DNA of 64,000 nucleotides from UBA4636 sp963650915 (GCA_963650915.1 CAVJMJ010000007.1:1-64000); one strand, 5' to 3'; positions 52,225-60,929 are shown, counted from the first letter of the stretch. A program made the numbers and translations. Notes: generated by a model not told the origin, from the letters alone.

Positions 52225-52271
52225 GCACAATATATTGTGTTTTTTCTTTTTTTATACCACAAAATGTAGTA
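52225..52271. promoter_or_regulatory. Tandem NrdR boxes
   Basis: GCACAATATATTGTGT (52225-52240) is a near-perfect NrdR box (consensus ACACWATATATWGTGT). A weaker match ACCACAAAATGTAGTA (52256-52271) starts 31 bp later, the helix-phased spacing typical of paired NrdR boxes. They stand upstream of the nrdD promoter. Confidence 0.75.
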
Positions 52272-52313
52272 AAAATTTTTTCGTGAACATTTAAAAAATA
52301 CGCCTATATTTCT

Positions 52314-52342
52314 TTGACAGAACCCACTCTTTGTGATAGTAT
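52314..52342 (+). promoter_or_regulatory. Promoter of nrdD
   Basis: TTGACA (52314-52319), 17 nt, TAGTAT (52337-52342). It predicts a 5' leader of about 120 nt. Confidence 0.75.
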
Positions 52343-52349
52343 ATAAAAG

Positions 52350-52458
52350 CACCTTTTCGTAGCGCCTTATTTGCGGGGTATTTTACCGTTTTCAATCACA
52401 CGTATTTATTTTTTGCGTACGAAAAGGTCGTGAAATTTCGTACCTAAAAAGAATAAGG
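52350..52458 (+). promoter_or_regulatory. nrdD leader with mutually exclusive stems
   Basis: ACCTTTTCGTA (52351-52361) and TACGAAAAGGT (52418-52428) form a perfect 11-bp long-range stem. The same right arm overlaps GTACGAAA (52417-52424), which pairs with TTTCGTAC (52436-52443). CCTTATT (52365-52371) is complementary to AATAAGG of the ribosome binding site (52452-52458). The layout resembles a translational switch of a metabolite- or protein-sensing leader. No known aptamer class recognised. Confidence 0.45.
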
Positions 52459-52467
52459 AGTTGTTTT

Positions 52468-54837
52468 ATGTACACGGTAGTAAAAAGAGACGGAAAACAA
52501 GTTGATTTTGACATTTCAAAGATCACTTCGGCTATACAGAAAGCCTTCGAGGCTGTAGGGAAGGATTATCACCCCGGCGTGATAGATTTGCTTGCGTTAA
52601 ACGTTACCTCGGACTTTTCAAGTAAAATCAAGAACGGCAAAATCGCCGTCGAAGACATTCAGGACAGCGTAGAATCCGTTCTTATAAAAGCGGGCTACGG
52701 CGACGTTGCAAAGTCTTATATACTTTACCGTAAACAACGCGAAAAGATTCGTAACATGAAGGCTACCATGCTTGACTATAAAGCGATAGTCGACGGGTAT
52801 TTAAACGTTGCCGACTGGAGAGTAAAGGAAAACTCGACGGTAACCTATTCGGTAGGCGGTTTGATTTTATCCAACTCGGGCGCGATAACGGCAAACTATT
52901 GGCTTTCGGAAATTTACGATCAGGAAATCGCCGACGCACACAGAAACGCAGATATTCACATTCACGATTTGTCAATGCTTACGGGATATTGTGCGGGCTG
53001 GTCGCTTCGTCAGCTTATAAAGGAAGGTTTAGGCGGGGTAACGGGTAAAATCACCTCTTCGCCGGCAAGCCACCTTGCAACCCTTTGCAATCAGATGGTC
53101 AACTTTTTGGGCATCATGCAAAACGAATGGGCGGGCGCACAAGCGTTTTCGTCTTTCGACACCTATCTCGCTCCCTTCGTAAAAGTCGATAATTTAAGTT
53201 ATCGCGAAGTAAAAAAGGCAATCGAATCTTTCATTTACGGCGTAAACACTCCCAGCCGTTGGGGTACGCAGGCTCCTTTTTCCAACGTAACGCTCGATTG
53301 GGTGGTTCCCAACGATTTAGCCGAACTTAACGCAATCGTCGGCGGAAAGGAAATGGATTTTAAATATAAAGATTGCAAAAAAGAAATGGATATGGTAAAC
53401 AAAGCCTTTATCGAAGTCATGATAGAAGGCGACGCCAACGGCAGAGGGTTCCAGTATCCCATTCCTACCTATTCCATAACCCGTGATTTCGATTGGTCGG
53501 AAACGGAAAACAATAAACTTCTGTTCGAAATGGCGGCAAAATACGGTACTCCTTATTTTTCAAACTACATAAACAGCGACATGCAACCGAGCGACGTAAG
53601 GTCGATGTGTTGCAGATTGCGTCTCGATTTAAGAGAACTTCGTAAAAAATCGGGCGGATTTTTCGGTAGCGGTGAAAACACCGGCTCTATCGGCGTCGTA
53701 ACGATTAATATGCCGAGAATCGCTTATTTGTCCGATTCCGAAGAAGAATTTTACAAACGCCTCGATAAGCTTATGGATCTTTCGGCAAGGTCTTTAAAGA
53801 CCAAACGCACGGTTATAACCAAACTTATGGACGCAGGTTTATATCCTTACACGAAGCGTTACCTCGGCACTTTCAACAACCACTTCTCCACCATAGGTTT
53901 AGTCGGCATGAACGAAGCCTGCCTTAACGCAAAATGGATAGGCAAAGATTTGACCGACGAACGCGCTCAAAAGTTTACCAAGGAAGTTTTAACCCACATG
54001 CGCGAAAAACTTTCCGACTATCAGGAGGCTTACGGCGACCTTTACAATTTGGAGGCTACACCCGCCGAATCGACTTCTTATCGTCTTGCAAAACACGATA
54101 AAAAGCGTTATCCCGACATTATTACCGCAAACGAAAACGGCACGCCTTATTACACCAACAGTTCACATCTTCCCGTAGGGTATACCGACGATATCTTTTC
54201 GGCTTTGAAAATTCAGGACGAATTACAGACTTTGTATACTTCGGGGACGGTATTCCACGCCTTTTTGGGTGAAAAATTGCCCGATTGGAAGGCGGCGGCT
54301 ACCTTGGTAAGAAAGATTGCCGAAAACCATAAACTGCCTTATTACACACTGTCACCGACTTATTCGGTATGTAAAAATCACGGATATCTTACCGGCGAAC
54401 ATTTTACCTGCCCCGTATGCGGAGAAAAAACCGAAGTGTATTCGCGTATTACAGGTTACTATCGTCCCGTTCAAAACTGGAACGACGGGAAATCTCAGGA
54501 ATACAAAGACAGAAAAGTTTACGTTATCTCCGATGAAATTAAAAATGGCGAAGGCTTTAACTCTTGCAAATCCGAAAAGCAAGCCGAAGATGTTGAGGCA
54601 AAAGTCGGCGAATACGTTTTATGTGCCACGAAAACTTGCCCCAAATGCGCCATGGTTCAGATGATTATGGATAAAAAAGGGGTAAAATATTCCAAAAAAT
54701 ACTTTGAAGAAGATGAAAAATTCTTCCGCGATAACGGAATAACCGAAGCGCCTACCTTGCTCGTTTATACGGGTGAAGGCGTTACGAAAATAGTTAATCC
54801 TTCAAACATTAAAAAATACATAGAGGAGGCAAAATAA
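52468..54837 (+). CDS. nrdD: Anaerobic ribonucleoside-triphosphate reductase fused to a C-terminal redoxin
   Basis: Class III enzyme reducing NTPs to dNTPs through a glycyl radical. 789 residues. N-terminal ATP-cone (residues about 3-95: TVVKRDGKQVDFDISKITSA), then the ten-stranded barrel, then the zinc site CKNHGYLTGEHFTCPVCGEK with the glycyl-radical stretch RITGYYRPVQNW. The last 90 residues form a glutaredoxin/NrdH-like domain with CPKC (VLCATKTCPKCAM) and PTLLVYTG. Some class III enzymes are known to take electrons from a redoxin plus thioredoxin reductase rather than formate. Fusion with trxB next door fits this type. Confidence 0.93.
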   Translation: MYTVVKRDGKQVDFDISKITSAIQKAFEAVGKDYHPGVIDLLALNVTSDFSSKIKNGKIAVEDIQDSVESVLIKAGYGDVAKSYILYRKQREKIRNMKATMLDYKAIVDGYLNVADWRVKENSTVTYSVGGLILSNSGAITANYWLSEIYDQEIADAHRNADIHIHDLSMLTGYCAGWSLRQLIKEGLGGVTGKITSSPASHLATLCNQMVNFLGIMQNEWAGAQAFSSFDTYLAPFVKVDNLSYREVKKAIESFIYGVNTPSRWGTQAPFSNVTLDWVVPNDLAELNAIVGGKEMDFKYKDCKKEMDMVNKAFIEVMIEGDANGRGFQYPIPTYSITRDFDWSETENNKLLFEMAAKYGTPYFSNYINSDMQPSDVRSMCCRLRLDLRELRKKSGGFFGSGENTGSIGVVTINMPRIAYLSDSEEEFYKRLDKLMDLSARSLKTKRTVITKLMDAGLYPYTKRYLGTFNNHFSTIGLVGMNEACLNAKWIGKDLTDERAQKFTKEVLTHMREKLSDYQEAYGDLYNLEATPAESTSYRLAKHDKKRYPDIITANENGTPYYTNSSHLPVGYTDDIFSALKIQDELQTLYTSGTVFHAFLGEKLPDWKAAATLVRKIAENHKLPYYTLSPTYSVCKNHGYLTGEHFTCPVCGEKTEVYSRITGYYRPVQNWNDGKSQEYKDRKVYVISDEIKNGEGFNSCKSEKQAEDVEAKVGEYVLCATKTCPKCAMVQMIMDKKGVKYSKKYFEEDEKFFRDNGITEAPTLLVYTGEGVTKIVNPSNIKKYIEEAK

Positions 54838-55742
54838 TGACCGACATCATCATAATAGGGGCGGGTACCGCCGGTATGACGGCAGCGGTTTACGCTTTAA
54901 GAAATAACAAAACCGTTTTGATACTCGAATCGACTTCGATCGGCGGACAGATTGCCTTTTCCCCCAAAGTGGAAAACTTTCCCTCCTACACCTCGATATC
55001 GGGAAGCGACTTTTCAAACAGACTTTTCGAGCAGGTTTTAACACTCGGCGCGTCGTTTGAACTCGAAACGGTTACGGCAATCGTCAAAAAGGAAGACGGT
55101 AACTTTATCGTCGGCACCGACGTTTGCGAACACGAAGCAAAAGCGGTAATTATCGCCAACGGCGTAAAGCAAAAACATTTGCCTTTCGAGTCGGAAACAA
55201 GGCTTTTAGGGCACGGCGTGTATTACTGCGCCATTTGCGACGGGGCTTTTTACAAGGGAAAAGAAGTCGCCGTAATCGGCGACGGTAACACCGCTTTGCA
55301 ATCTGCGATTTTGTTGTCGTCCATTTGTTCCAAAGTTTACGTTTTAACCCTTACCGACAAATATTTCGGCGATCAAAGTTTGATAGACGATTTATATAAA
55401 ACTCAAAATATCGTTACCGTACCAAATACTTCGGTTACCGATTTTTTGGGCGACACCGAACTTAGCGGTATAAAAATGATTCGTGAGGGAAAAGAAGAAG
55501 TTCTTTCCGTTCCCGCGGTTTTCGTCGCGATAGGGCAAATTCCCGATAACGAAAAATTCAAAAACGTCGTAACGCTTACCAAAGAAGGGTATATACAAGC
55601 CAACGAAAAAACGGAAACTTCCACCTCCGGCGTTTTTGCGGCGGGCGACACGAGAAACAAAGAACTCCGTCAACTTGCTACCGCGGTATCCGACGGCGCT
55701 GTTGCCGCAATGAAGGCTATCGAATACGTTCGTAAAGGCTAA
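54837..55742 (+). CDS. trxB: Thioredoxin reductase
   Basis: FAD- and NADPH-dependent disulfide reductase. 301 residues. FAD-binding GAGTAGMTAAVYALR is at residues 8-22, the active-site disulfide motif CAICDGA at about 132-138, NAD(P)-site GDGNTALQSAILLSS at about 149-163, and C-terminal TSTSGVFAAGDTRNKELRQL. The ATG overlaps the nrdD stop (TAATGA), so translation is coupled. It most likely reduces the redoxin domain fused to NrdD. Confidence 0.93.
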   Translation: MTDIIIIGAGTAGMTAAVYALRNNKTVLILESTSIGGQIAFSPKVENFPSYTSISGSDFSNRLFEQVLTLGASFELETVTAIVKKEDGNFIVGTDVCEHEAKAVIIANGVKQKHLPFESETRLLGHGVYYCAICDGAFYKGKEVAVIGDGNTALQSAILLSSICSKVYVLTLTDKYFGDQSLIDDLYKTQNIVTVPNTSVTDFLGDTELSGIKMIREGKEEVLSVPAVFVAIGQIPDNEKFKNVVTLTKEGYIQANEKTETSTSGVFAAGDTRNKELRQLATAVSDGAVAAMKAIEYVRKG

Positions 55743-55811
55743 TTTTTCAGCAGTACCGATTTTGCGTTAAAAATTAGTAAACGAGTTACCCTTTTACGGG
55801 TTTTGACTCTT

Positions 55812-55857
55812 AAAAAAAGACTTTCGCATCGTTTTTTTTGCGAAAGTCTTTTTGTTT
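55812..55857. terminator. Bidirectional terminator
   Basis: AAAAAGACTTTCGC (55814-55827) and GCGAAAGTCTTTTT (55840-55853), between the convergent trxB and antiporter genes. Confidence 0.85.
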
Positions 55858-55934
55858 TTGCGTAAGTTTTTAAAGTTTTTACAGAACGTAAAAATTCTTT
55901 AAAAACTTCTTTATTAAATATTGTTAAGAAAACT

Positions 55935-57158
55935 TTATTGAGCGTTTTCGGTTTTTTTATTCTTTTTAGGCGGAATTGCAATTTCACCTGCTTTTTCGAG
56001 TGCCATCTTGGTAAGAAGGGGACCTACGAGTTCGTAAACGAGTGTTGCCGACAAAACGACCGTCGTTATCGTGTCGGAATATGCGGGAAGGTCGCTTACA
56101 ACCACTTGCGCCATACCTATTGCAACGCCCGCTTGCGGTAAAAGAGTAAACCCGAGGTATTTTTTTACGTTCGGTTCGGATTTTGCAAGGGTTGCACCGA
56201 GTGCCGCTCCGCCGTATTTACCGAGTGATCTCGATACGAGATAGACGATGCCGACTATACCGACCGACAACAAAATTCTTACGTTAAGTTGCGCGCCGGA
56301 AATTACGAAGAACAAAACGTAAAGGGGATGAGCCCAACGGTCGTAAGCGTCCATTACCGGTTCTGTGTGGATATCGAAGTTGCAATATATCGCGCCTATC
56401 ATCATGCAAAGAAGAAGACTTGAAAGGTTCAGCCACTTTGAAAGCGCAACGCCTACGAAGATACATATTATTATAATCGTAAGCCTGTTTGCTCTCGAAC
56501 GGAAGATCTTTACACCGCCCGCAACGACGAAGCCGAGTGCCGCGCCGATAACGAGAGATAAGCCGATTTCTTTAAGCGGTTCGAGTATGACCGTTGCGGA
56601 AAAACCCGTACCGTTTGCAATAGTTTGCGACACGGCGAGGGAAATCGAGAATATCATAAGGCCTATTGCGTCGTCGATTGCAACCACGGGTAAAAGGGTA
56701 TCGGTTACGGGACCTTTCGCATTATATTGGTGAACGACGAGCAAAGTCGCCGCCGGTGCCGTTGCCGTTGCGATTGCTCCCATTACGAAAACGACGGGGA
56801 GTTCTATCACTTTGCAAAAATACAAAACGAGCATCGCAAGGTCAACGAGTATAGCCGTAGAAACCGCTTGAACGACGGTTATTATAAAAACGCCTTTCCC
56901 GAGGGTTTTAAGGTGCGAAACCTTAAAGCAAAACCCGATTGAAAAGGCTATGAAACCGAGGGCGATTTCGGTAAGCAAACCGAACGACGATAACAAATTT
57001 TCATCGATAAGCCCGAAAGTATAAGGGCTTAAAATAAGACCTGCGATAAGATAAGCCGTAACGTTAGGCAAATGTACGAGATTGCAAAACCTCGTCATTA
57101 CGATGCCGAGAGCCATTAAGGCTGCAAGCGACAACAAAAGAACGACCGTTTCTGGCAT
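55935..57158 (-). CDS. Sodium (cation)/proton antiporter, CPA2 family
   Basis: 407 residues from the ATG at 57158 (AAGGAG spaced correctly; the frame extends slightly upstream). Twelve or thirteen membrane segments, KefB/NapA-like. Recognisable segments include NVTAYLIAGLILSPYTFGL, AIATATAPAATLLVVHQY (cation-binding region with Thr in place of some Asp) and IDDAIGLMIFSISLA, the conserved Asp-Asp motif of CPA2. No C-terminal TrkA domain. It exchanges Na+ or K+ for H+ in relatives. A dispersed-repeat copy overlaps its leader. Confidence 0.88.
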   Translation of the reverse strand: MPETVVLLLSLAALMALGIVMTRFCNLVHLPNVTAYLIAGLILSPYTFGLIDENLLSSFGLLTEIALGFIAFSIGFCFKVSHLKTLGKGVFIITVVQAVSTAILVDLAMLVLYFCKVIELPVVFVMGAIATATAPAATLLVVHQYNAKGPVTDTLLPVVAIDDAIGLMIFSISLAVSQTIANGTGFSATVILEPLKEIGLSLVIGAALGFVVAGGVKIFRSRANRLTIIIICIFVGVALSKWLNLSSLLLCMMIGAIYCNFDIHTEPVMDAYDRWAHPLYVLFFVISGAQLNVRILLSVGIVGIVYLVSRSLGKYGGAALGATLAKSEPNVKKYLGFTLLPQAGVAIGMAQVVVSDLPAYSDTITTVVLSATLVYELVGPLLTKMALEKAGEIAIPPKKNKKTENAQ

Positions 57159-57171
57159 ATAAAACTCCTTC

Positions 57172-57198
57172 AAAAAATGGCTCTATGAGCCGATTAAC
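57172..57198. repeat. Dispersed CTATAAGCC-type repeat, copy 16
   Basis: AAAAAATGGCTCTATGAGCC followed by GATTAAC, a divergent copy just upstream of the antiporter ribosome binding site. Confidence 0.5.
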
Positions 57199-57290
57199 AC
57201 TGATTTTCTCTTTCCGATAGCGTATTGTAGTCCCTTTTTTTATAAAATGCAACAAAATTTCGGGGTAAAATTAAAAAAACGGGCGAAAAA

Positions 57291-57310
57291 TCGACGTATA
57301 GGCGGACAAT
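57291..57310. repeat. Dispersed CTATAAGCC-type repeat, copy 17 (half, inverted)
   Basis: TCGACGTATAGGCGGACAAT matches the GGCGGAC half of the consensus only. Confidence 0.4.
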
Positions 57311-57438
57311 TTAAAAAATTTTTTGATAATTTTTGTATAAATACTTGATATTTCTATTTTTTTGTTATATAATACTAATCGTGTAGGAGTTTATCTAAAC
57401 TTTAACCGTCATATTTCACGTTGAAGAGGTTTAAAATT

Positions 57439-58254
57439 ATGGAAGGCGAAATGAAGAGAAAATTTTTAGCTATAATCGAAGAGCTTGAAGTCGATAACGA
57501 CGGATATGCGGTCGTTCCCGAAATCGTAGAAGAGGAGCCTTCCGTAGCAACAGAAACCGAACCTATGGCGATTGAAACCGAACCCGTGGTTGTCGAAGCC
57601 GAACCCGCCGTGGTTGAGGACGAACCCGTGGTCGTCGAAGCCGAAACACTTTCCGCGGAGACTACGGAAGAAAAAACGCCGTCGGCGGAGGTTGCCGCAA
57701 CGATAGACAATATCGGAGAGGTTCCCGCTCCCAAATACGTCAACAAGAACTTTGCGCAAAAGATGATGCTTGCCGACGAAGTAATTCAAGACAGATACGA
57801 CGAAATCAAGAATTACGCTTTAAGGTTCAAAAAACTTAAAGCAAGAATTTCCAAGAAGTTCGAGTCTATAAACCAAGGGCGTTTGCAATTCGTCAAAATT
57901 TCCGTTGCGGGCAAAACTTTAAAACTTTATCTCAACATGGATATCTCCGAAGTAGATCCCAAGTTCAGATGTAAAGACATGCACGACAAAGTTACATACG
58001 AAACCGTTCCCGTAATGCTTCGTATTAAATCCGGTCGTGCGGTCAGATACGCTAAGATATTAATCGATCAGTGCGCGGCTAAATACGGCTTGGTCGAAAA
58101 CAAGAAGTTCCAAGAAGTCGACGCAATGAAGGTCGTTGAAGACTTCCTTGCCGAAAGAGAGGCAAAAAAACTTGCCAAACCCGACGACGAAGGCGATTTG
58201 GAGAACGACGAGGTTATGGAAGAAACCGCAGTAGCGGAAGATACCCAAGAATAA
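57439..58254 (+). CDS. Acidic-repeat protein with an uncharacterised conserved domain
   Basis: 271 residues from the ATG at 57439 (AAGAGG upstream; a TTG at 57421 is also possible). Residues about 25-75 are an acidic low-complexity run of TETEP, VVEAEP and similar units. Residues about 100-225 form a compact basic domain (FAQKMMLADEVIQDRYDEIK, RLQFVKISVAGKTLKLYLNM, AVRYAKILIDQCAAKYGL) that I have seen in unnamed proteins of gut Bacillota. The C-terminus is acidic. No signal peptide or membrane helix. Function unknown. Confidence 0.8.
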   Translation: MEGEMKRKFLAIIEELEVDNDGYAVVPEIVEEEPSVATETEPMAIETEPVVVEAEPAVVEDEPVVVEAETLSAETTEEKTPSAEVAATIDNIGEVPAPKYVNKNFAQKMMLADEVIQDRYDEIKNYALRFKKLKARISKKFESINQGRLQFVKISVAGKTLKLYLNMDISEVDPKFRCKDMHDKVTYETVPVMLRIKSGRAVRYAKILIDQCAAKYGLVENKKFQEVDAMKVVEDFLAEREAKKLAKPDDEGDLENDEVMEETAVAEDTQE

Positions 58255-58279
58255 TTTGACACTATTCGAAGCAATTCGA

Positions 58280-58316
58280 CAAAACGGGTGCATTTTTCGT
58301 GCACCCGTTTACTTTA
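58280..58316 (+). terminator. Terminator after the acidic-repeat gene
   Basis: AAACGGGTGCA, 7-nt loop, TGCACCCGTTT. The T tract is short (ACTTTATTTC). Confidence 0.75.
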
Positions 58317-58437
58317 TTTCGTGTTTTTCCGTTTTACGATATCATAAATTAAAAAAACGCGGGAGAAAGTTCAAAAATGGCGGATGAAATCCCCGATATT
58401 TTGCAATTAAAAAATTGCCGAAAGCAAATAAAAACGC

Positions 58438-58466
58438 TTGACATACGGGTTATAATATAGTACAAT
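58438..58466 (+). promoter_or_regulatory. Promoter of the rpmG-secE-nusG block
   Basis: TTGACA (58438-58443), 17 nt, TACAAT (58461-58466). A second TATAAT overlaps the spacer. Confidence 0.8.
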
Positions 58467-58514
58467 ATTTTAGCATCTCGAATGGGGTGTTAATTTTTTA
58501 GGAAGGCAAATACT

Positions 58515-58676
58515 ATGGCAAAGGGTGTAAGAACAAGAATTACGTTGGCATGCACGGAATGCAATCAAAGGAATTACGACGTGTATAAAAACAAAAAGAA
58601 CACTCCGGACAGAATCGAGCTTAGCAAATATTGCCCGTTCTGCAAAAAGCATACTCAACACAAAGAAACGAAGTAA
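58515..58676 (+). CDS. rpmG: Ribosomal protein bL33
   Basis: 53 residues, 50S subunit protein. MAKGVRTRITLACTECNQRN at the start and YCPFCKKHTQHKETK at the end: CTEC and CPFC form the zinc ribbon, the C+ paralogue type. AGGAAGG precedes the ATG. First gene of the transcription/translation block. Confidence 0.95.
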   Translation: MAKGVRTRITLACTECNQRNYDVYKNKKNTPDRIELSKYCPFCKKHTQHKETK

Positions 58677-58722
58677 TTTCGTCTGCTTTTATGCTCCCTT
58701 AAGGGGGTTTTCGAGGTGAATC

Positions 58723-58980
58723 ATGAAAGATAATAAGAAACAAGTCGATAAACCGGTTAAAAAAAATAATAAGCCCGACTTTTTCGCAAGAATGGGTCGT
58801 TGGTTTAAAACGAAATTTTCCGGAATGGTTTCAGAACTTAAAAAAGTTACTTGGCCTAAATTTTCAAAGGTATTAAAACAAACGGGCGTCGTTATCGCCG
58901 TCGTTTTATTTTTCCTTGTAATCGTTACGGCTATAGACTTCGGTTTAACTGAACTTTTAAAAGTCGTCGCCGGAAAGTAA
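58723..58980 (+). CDS. secE: Preprotein translocase subunit SecE
   Basis: 85 residues. A basic N-terminus is followed by the conserved amphipathic helix MVSELKKVTWPKFSKVLKQT (about 35-54) and a single membrane helix (VVIAVVLFFLVIVTAIDFG), the minimal SecE form. Part of the SecYEG channel. Position ahead of nusG is conserved. GAGGTGAATC precedes the ATG. Confidence 0.94.
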   Translation: MKDNKKQVDKPVKKNNKPDFFARMGRWFKTKFSGMVSELKKVTWPKFSKVLKQTGVVIAVVLFFLVIVTAIDFGLTELLKVVAGK

Positions 58981-58992
58981 TAGGTGTTTTAA

Positions 58993-59526
58993 ATGAGCGC
59001 TGAAAATGCAAAATGGTATGTTCTTCATACCTATTCCGGTTACGAGGCAATCGTCGAAGAGGGTTTAAAGAGGCTTATTGAAAACAATAACCTCGGCGAC
59101 ACGATTTACGAAATCAGAATTCCCGAAGAAGAAACCATCGAGGAAAAAGACGGTAAGAAGAAGTTCGTAAAGAGAAAGAAGTTTCCTACCTACGTCTTTT
59201 TAAAAATGGTTTACAATAACGATCTTTGGTTTTTGATTACCAATACTCGTGGCGTAACCGGCTTCGTCGGGCCTATGGGGCGTCCCGCTCCGCTTTCTCC
59301 GGACGAGGTTAAACGTTTGCGTCTTGACGACTGGGTGGAAAACATCGATATCAAAGTCGGCGATAACGTAAGAATCGTTTCGGGCGCACTTGCGGGTATG
59401 GTCGGTACGATTGAAGATCTTCAACCGGAAAACCAGAAGGCGAGTGTTAAAGTGGAAGTATTCGGCAGGGAAACCAACGTCGAATTAAGCTTTATAGAAC
59501 TCGAAAGGGTTAACGAAGAAAACTAA
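58993..59526 (+). CDS. nusG: Transcription elongation/antitermination factor NusG
   Basis: 177 residues. NGN domain at 5-115 (AKWYVLHTYSGYEAIVEEGL and YVFLKMVYNNDLWFLI, NTRGVTGFVG) and a KOW domain at about 125-172 (VGDNVRIVSGALAGMVGTI). It binds RNA polymerase and couples it to ribosomes or Rho. The gap to secE is 12 nt. Highly typical. Confidence 0.96.
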   Translation: MSAENAKWYVLHTYSGYEAIVEEGLKRLIENNNLGDTIYEIRIPEEETIEEKDGKKKFVKRKKFPTYVFLKMVYNNDLWFLITNTRGVTGFVGPMGRPAPLSPDEVKRLRLDDWVENIDIKVGDNVRIVSGALAGMVGTIEDLQPENQKASVKVEVFGRETNVELSFIELERVNEEN

Positions 59527-59641
59527 ATAGTAGGTTTTAATTTTATTTTCGATTCCCTTGCGCGCGCGTATGCGTGCGCTATCAATATATATATATATAT
59601 AATAAGATAAATTGTCTGAATCGCTTTCGAAAGGTTTTTCG

Positions 59642-59705
59642 TAAGCGTTTGTGGGAGAGGCGTTAAATTTTTTTTACTGGCGCCTTGCTATACCACGTAT
59701 ATGGA
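59642..59705 (+). promoter_or_regulatory. L1-binding leader of rplK-rplA
   Basis: GTGG (59651-59654) pairs with CCAC (59693-59696), and AGGCG (59658-59662) with CGCCT (59681-59685), leaving a GAG-type internal loop. This matches the known translational-repression site at which ribosomal protein L1 binds its own mRNA ahead of rplK. Confidence 0.6.
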
Positions 59706-59713
59706 GGTAAGTT

Positions 59714-60139
59714 ATGGCAAAAAAAGTTACGGCTGTTGTTAAGCTTCAATTACCCGCCGCTAAAGCAACTCCGGGCCCACCCGTAGGTTCCACGCTTGGT
59801 CCTTACGGTATTAACATTCCGGGCTTTACTAAGGAATTCAATGCGAAGACTCAAAATCAAGCAGGTCTCATTATTCCTGTAGTAATTACCATTTATCAGG
59901 ATCGTTCGTTCACGTTTATTCTCAAGACGCCGCCCGCACCCGTTCTGATCAAAAAAGCCTGCGGTTTGGAATCCGCAAGTGCGACTCCCAACAAAGTCAA
60001 GGTAGCAAAGCTTACCAAGGCTCAGGTTGAAGAAATCGCTAAGGTCAAGATGGTTGACACCAATGCCGCTTCTTTGGAAGCTTGCATGAGCATGATATCG
60101 GGTACTGCTCGCAGTATGGGTATCACCGTCGAGGAATAA
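59714..60139 (+). CDS. rplK: Ribosomal protein uL11
   Basis: 141 residues, normal. VKLQLPAAKATPGPPVGSTL (8-27) begins the conserved N-terminal domain, PGFTKEFNAKTQ follows and the rRNA-binding C-terminal domain contains KVAKLTKAQVEEIAKVKMVD and GTARSMGITVE. Part of the GTPase-associated centre. TATGGAGG precedes the ATG and overlaps the leader. Confidence 0.97.
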   Translation: MAKKVTAVVKLQLPAAKATPGPPVGSTLGPYGINIPGFTKEFNAKTQNQAGLIIPVVITIYQDRSFTFILKTPPAPVLIKKACGLESASATPNKVKVAKLTKAQVEEIAKVKMVDTNAASLEACMSMISGTARSMGITVEE

Positions 60140-60195
60140 TTATATAGGTGGGAGGGCATATTTTGCCCGTTTAACCACGAGGAGGATTTAATTTT

Positions 60196-60885
60196 ATGAA
60201 ATACGGCAAAAAATACGTTGACAGCAAAAAGTCTTACGACCGTTCAAAAGCATATGAAATCGGCGAAGCGGTAGATCTCGTTTTATCGACCGCAAAAGCC
60301 AAATTCGACGAAACCATCGAACTTCACGTCAGATTGGGCGTTGATCCGAAACAAGCCGACCAACAGGTCAGAGGCGTTTTGGTTCTTCCTAACGGTACGG
60401 GTAAGTCGGTAAAGGTTTTGGTTATCGCTAAAGGCGAAAAAGCAGACGCGGCAACCGCTGCCGGTGCCGATTACGTCGGTGCGGAAGAAATGGTCGCAAA
60501 AATCCAAAAAGAAAACTGGTTCGATTTCGATGTTGTTATTACCACTCCCGATATGATGGGCGTTGTAGGTAGAATCGGTAAACTTTTAGGTCCTAAAGGC
60601 TTGATGCCTAACCCGAAGTCCGGTACCGTTACCATGGACGTTCAAAAAGCCATTCACGACGTTAAAGCAGGTAAAGTCGAATACAGACTCGATAAATCCG
60701 CTATTATTCACTGCCCCATCGGCAAAAAGTCTTTCGGCAAAGAAAAACTTGTCGAAAACTACACCGCTTTATACGAAGCAATCGTTAAAGCAAAACCTGC
60801 CGCAGCCAAAGGTCAATACGTTAAGTCGGTCAACTTGGCTTCCACTATGGGTCCCGGCGTAAAAGTTCTTAACAAAAACATATAA
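60196..60885 (+). CDS. rplA: Ribosomal protein uL1
   Basis: 229 residues. It forms the L1 stalk and is the autogenous repressor of the rplK-rplA mRNA. Motifs: GKKYVDSKKSYDRSKAY at the N-terminus, HVRLGVDPKQADQQVRGVLV, GRIGKLLGPKGLMPNPKSGT (the L1 signature) and C-terminal GPGVKV. GAGGAGG precedes the ATG. Separated from rplJ by a promoter and a leader. Confidence 0.97.
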   Translation: MKYGKKYVDSKKSYDRSKAYEIGEAVDLVLSTAKAKFDETIELHVRLGVDPKQADQQVRGVLVLPNGTGKSVKVLVIAKGEKADAATAAGADYVGAEEMVAKIQKENWFDFDVVITTPDMMGVVGRIGKLLGPKGLMPNPKSGTVTMDVQKAIHDVKAGKVEYRLDKSAIIHCPIGKKSFGKEKLVENYTALYEAIVKAKPAAAKGQYVKSVNLASTMGPGVKVLNKNI

Positions 60886-60900
60886 TCGCAGTGAATTTAT

Positions 60901-60929
60901 TTGACTATACGGCAAAGTTTTGCTAAAAT
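60901..60929 (+). promoter_or_regulatory. Promoter of rplJ-rplL
   Basis: TTGACT (60901-60906), 17 nt, TAAAAT (60924-60929). Confidence 0.75.

Noticed and set aside
52350..52458. Adenosylcobalamin riboswitch before nrdD
   Set aside because: No B12-box-like conserved core is present and the leader is too short.
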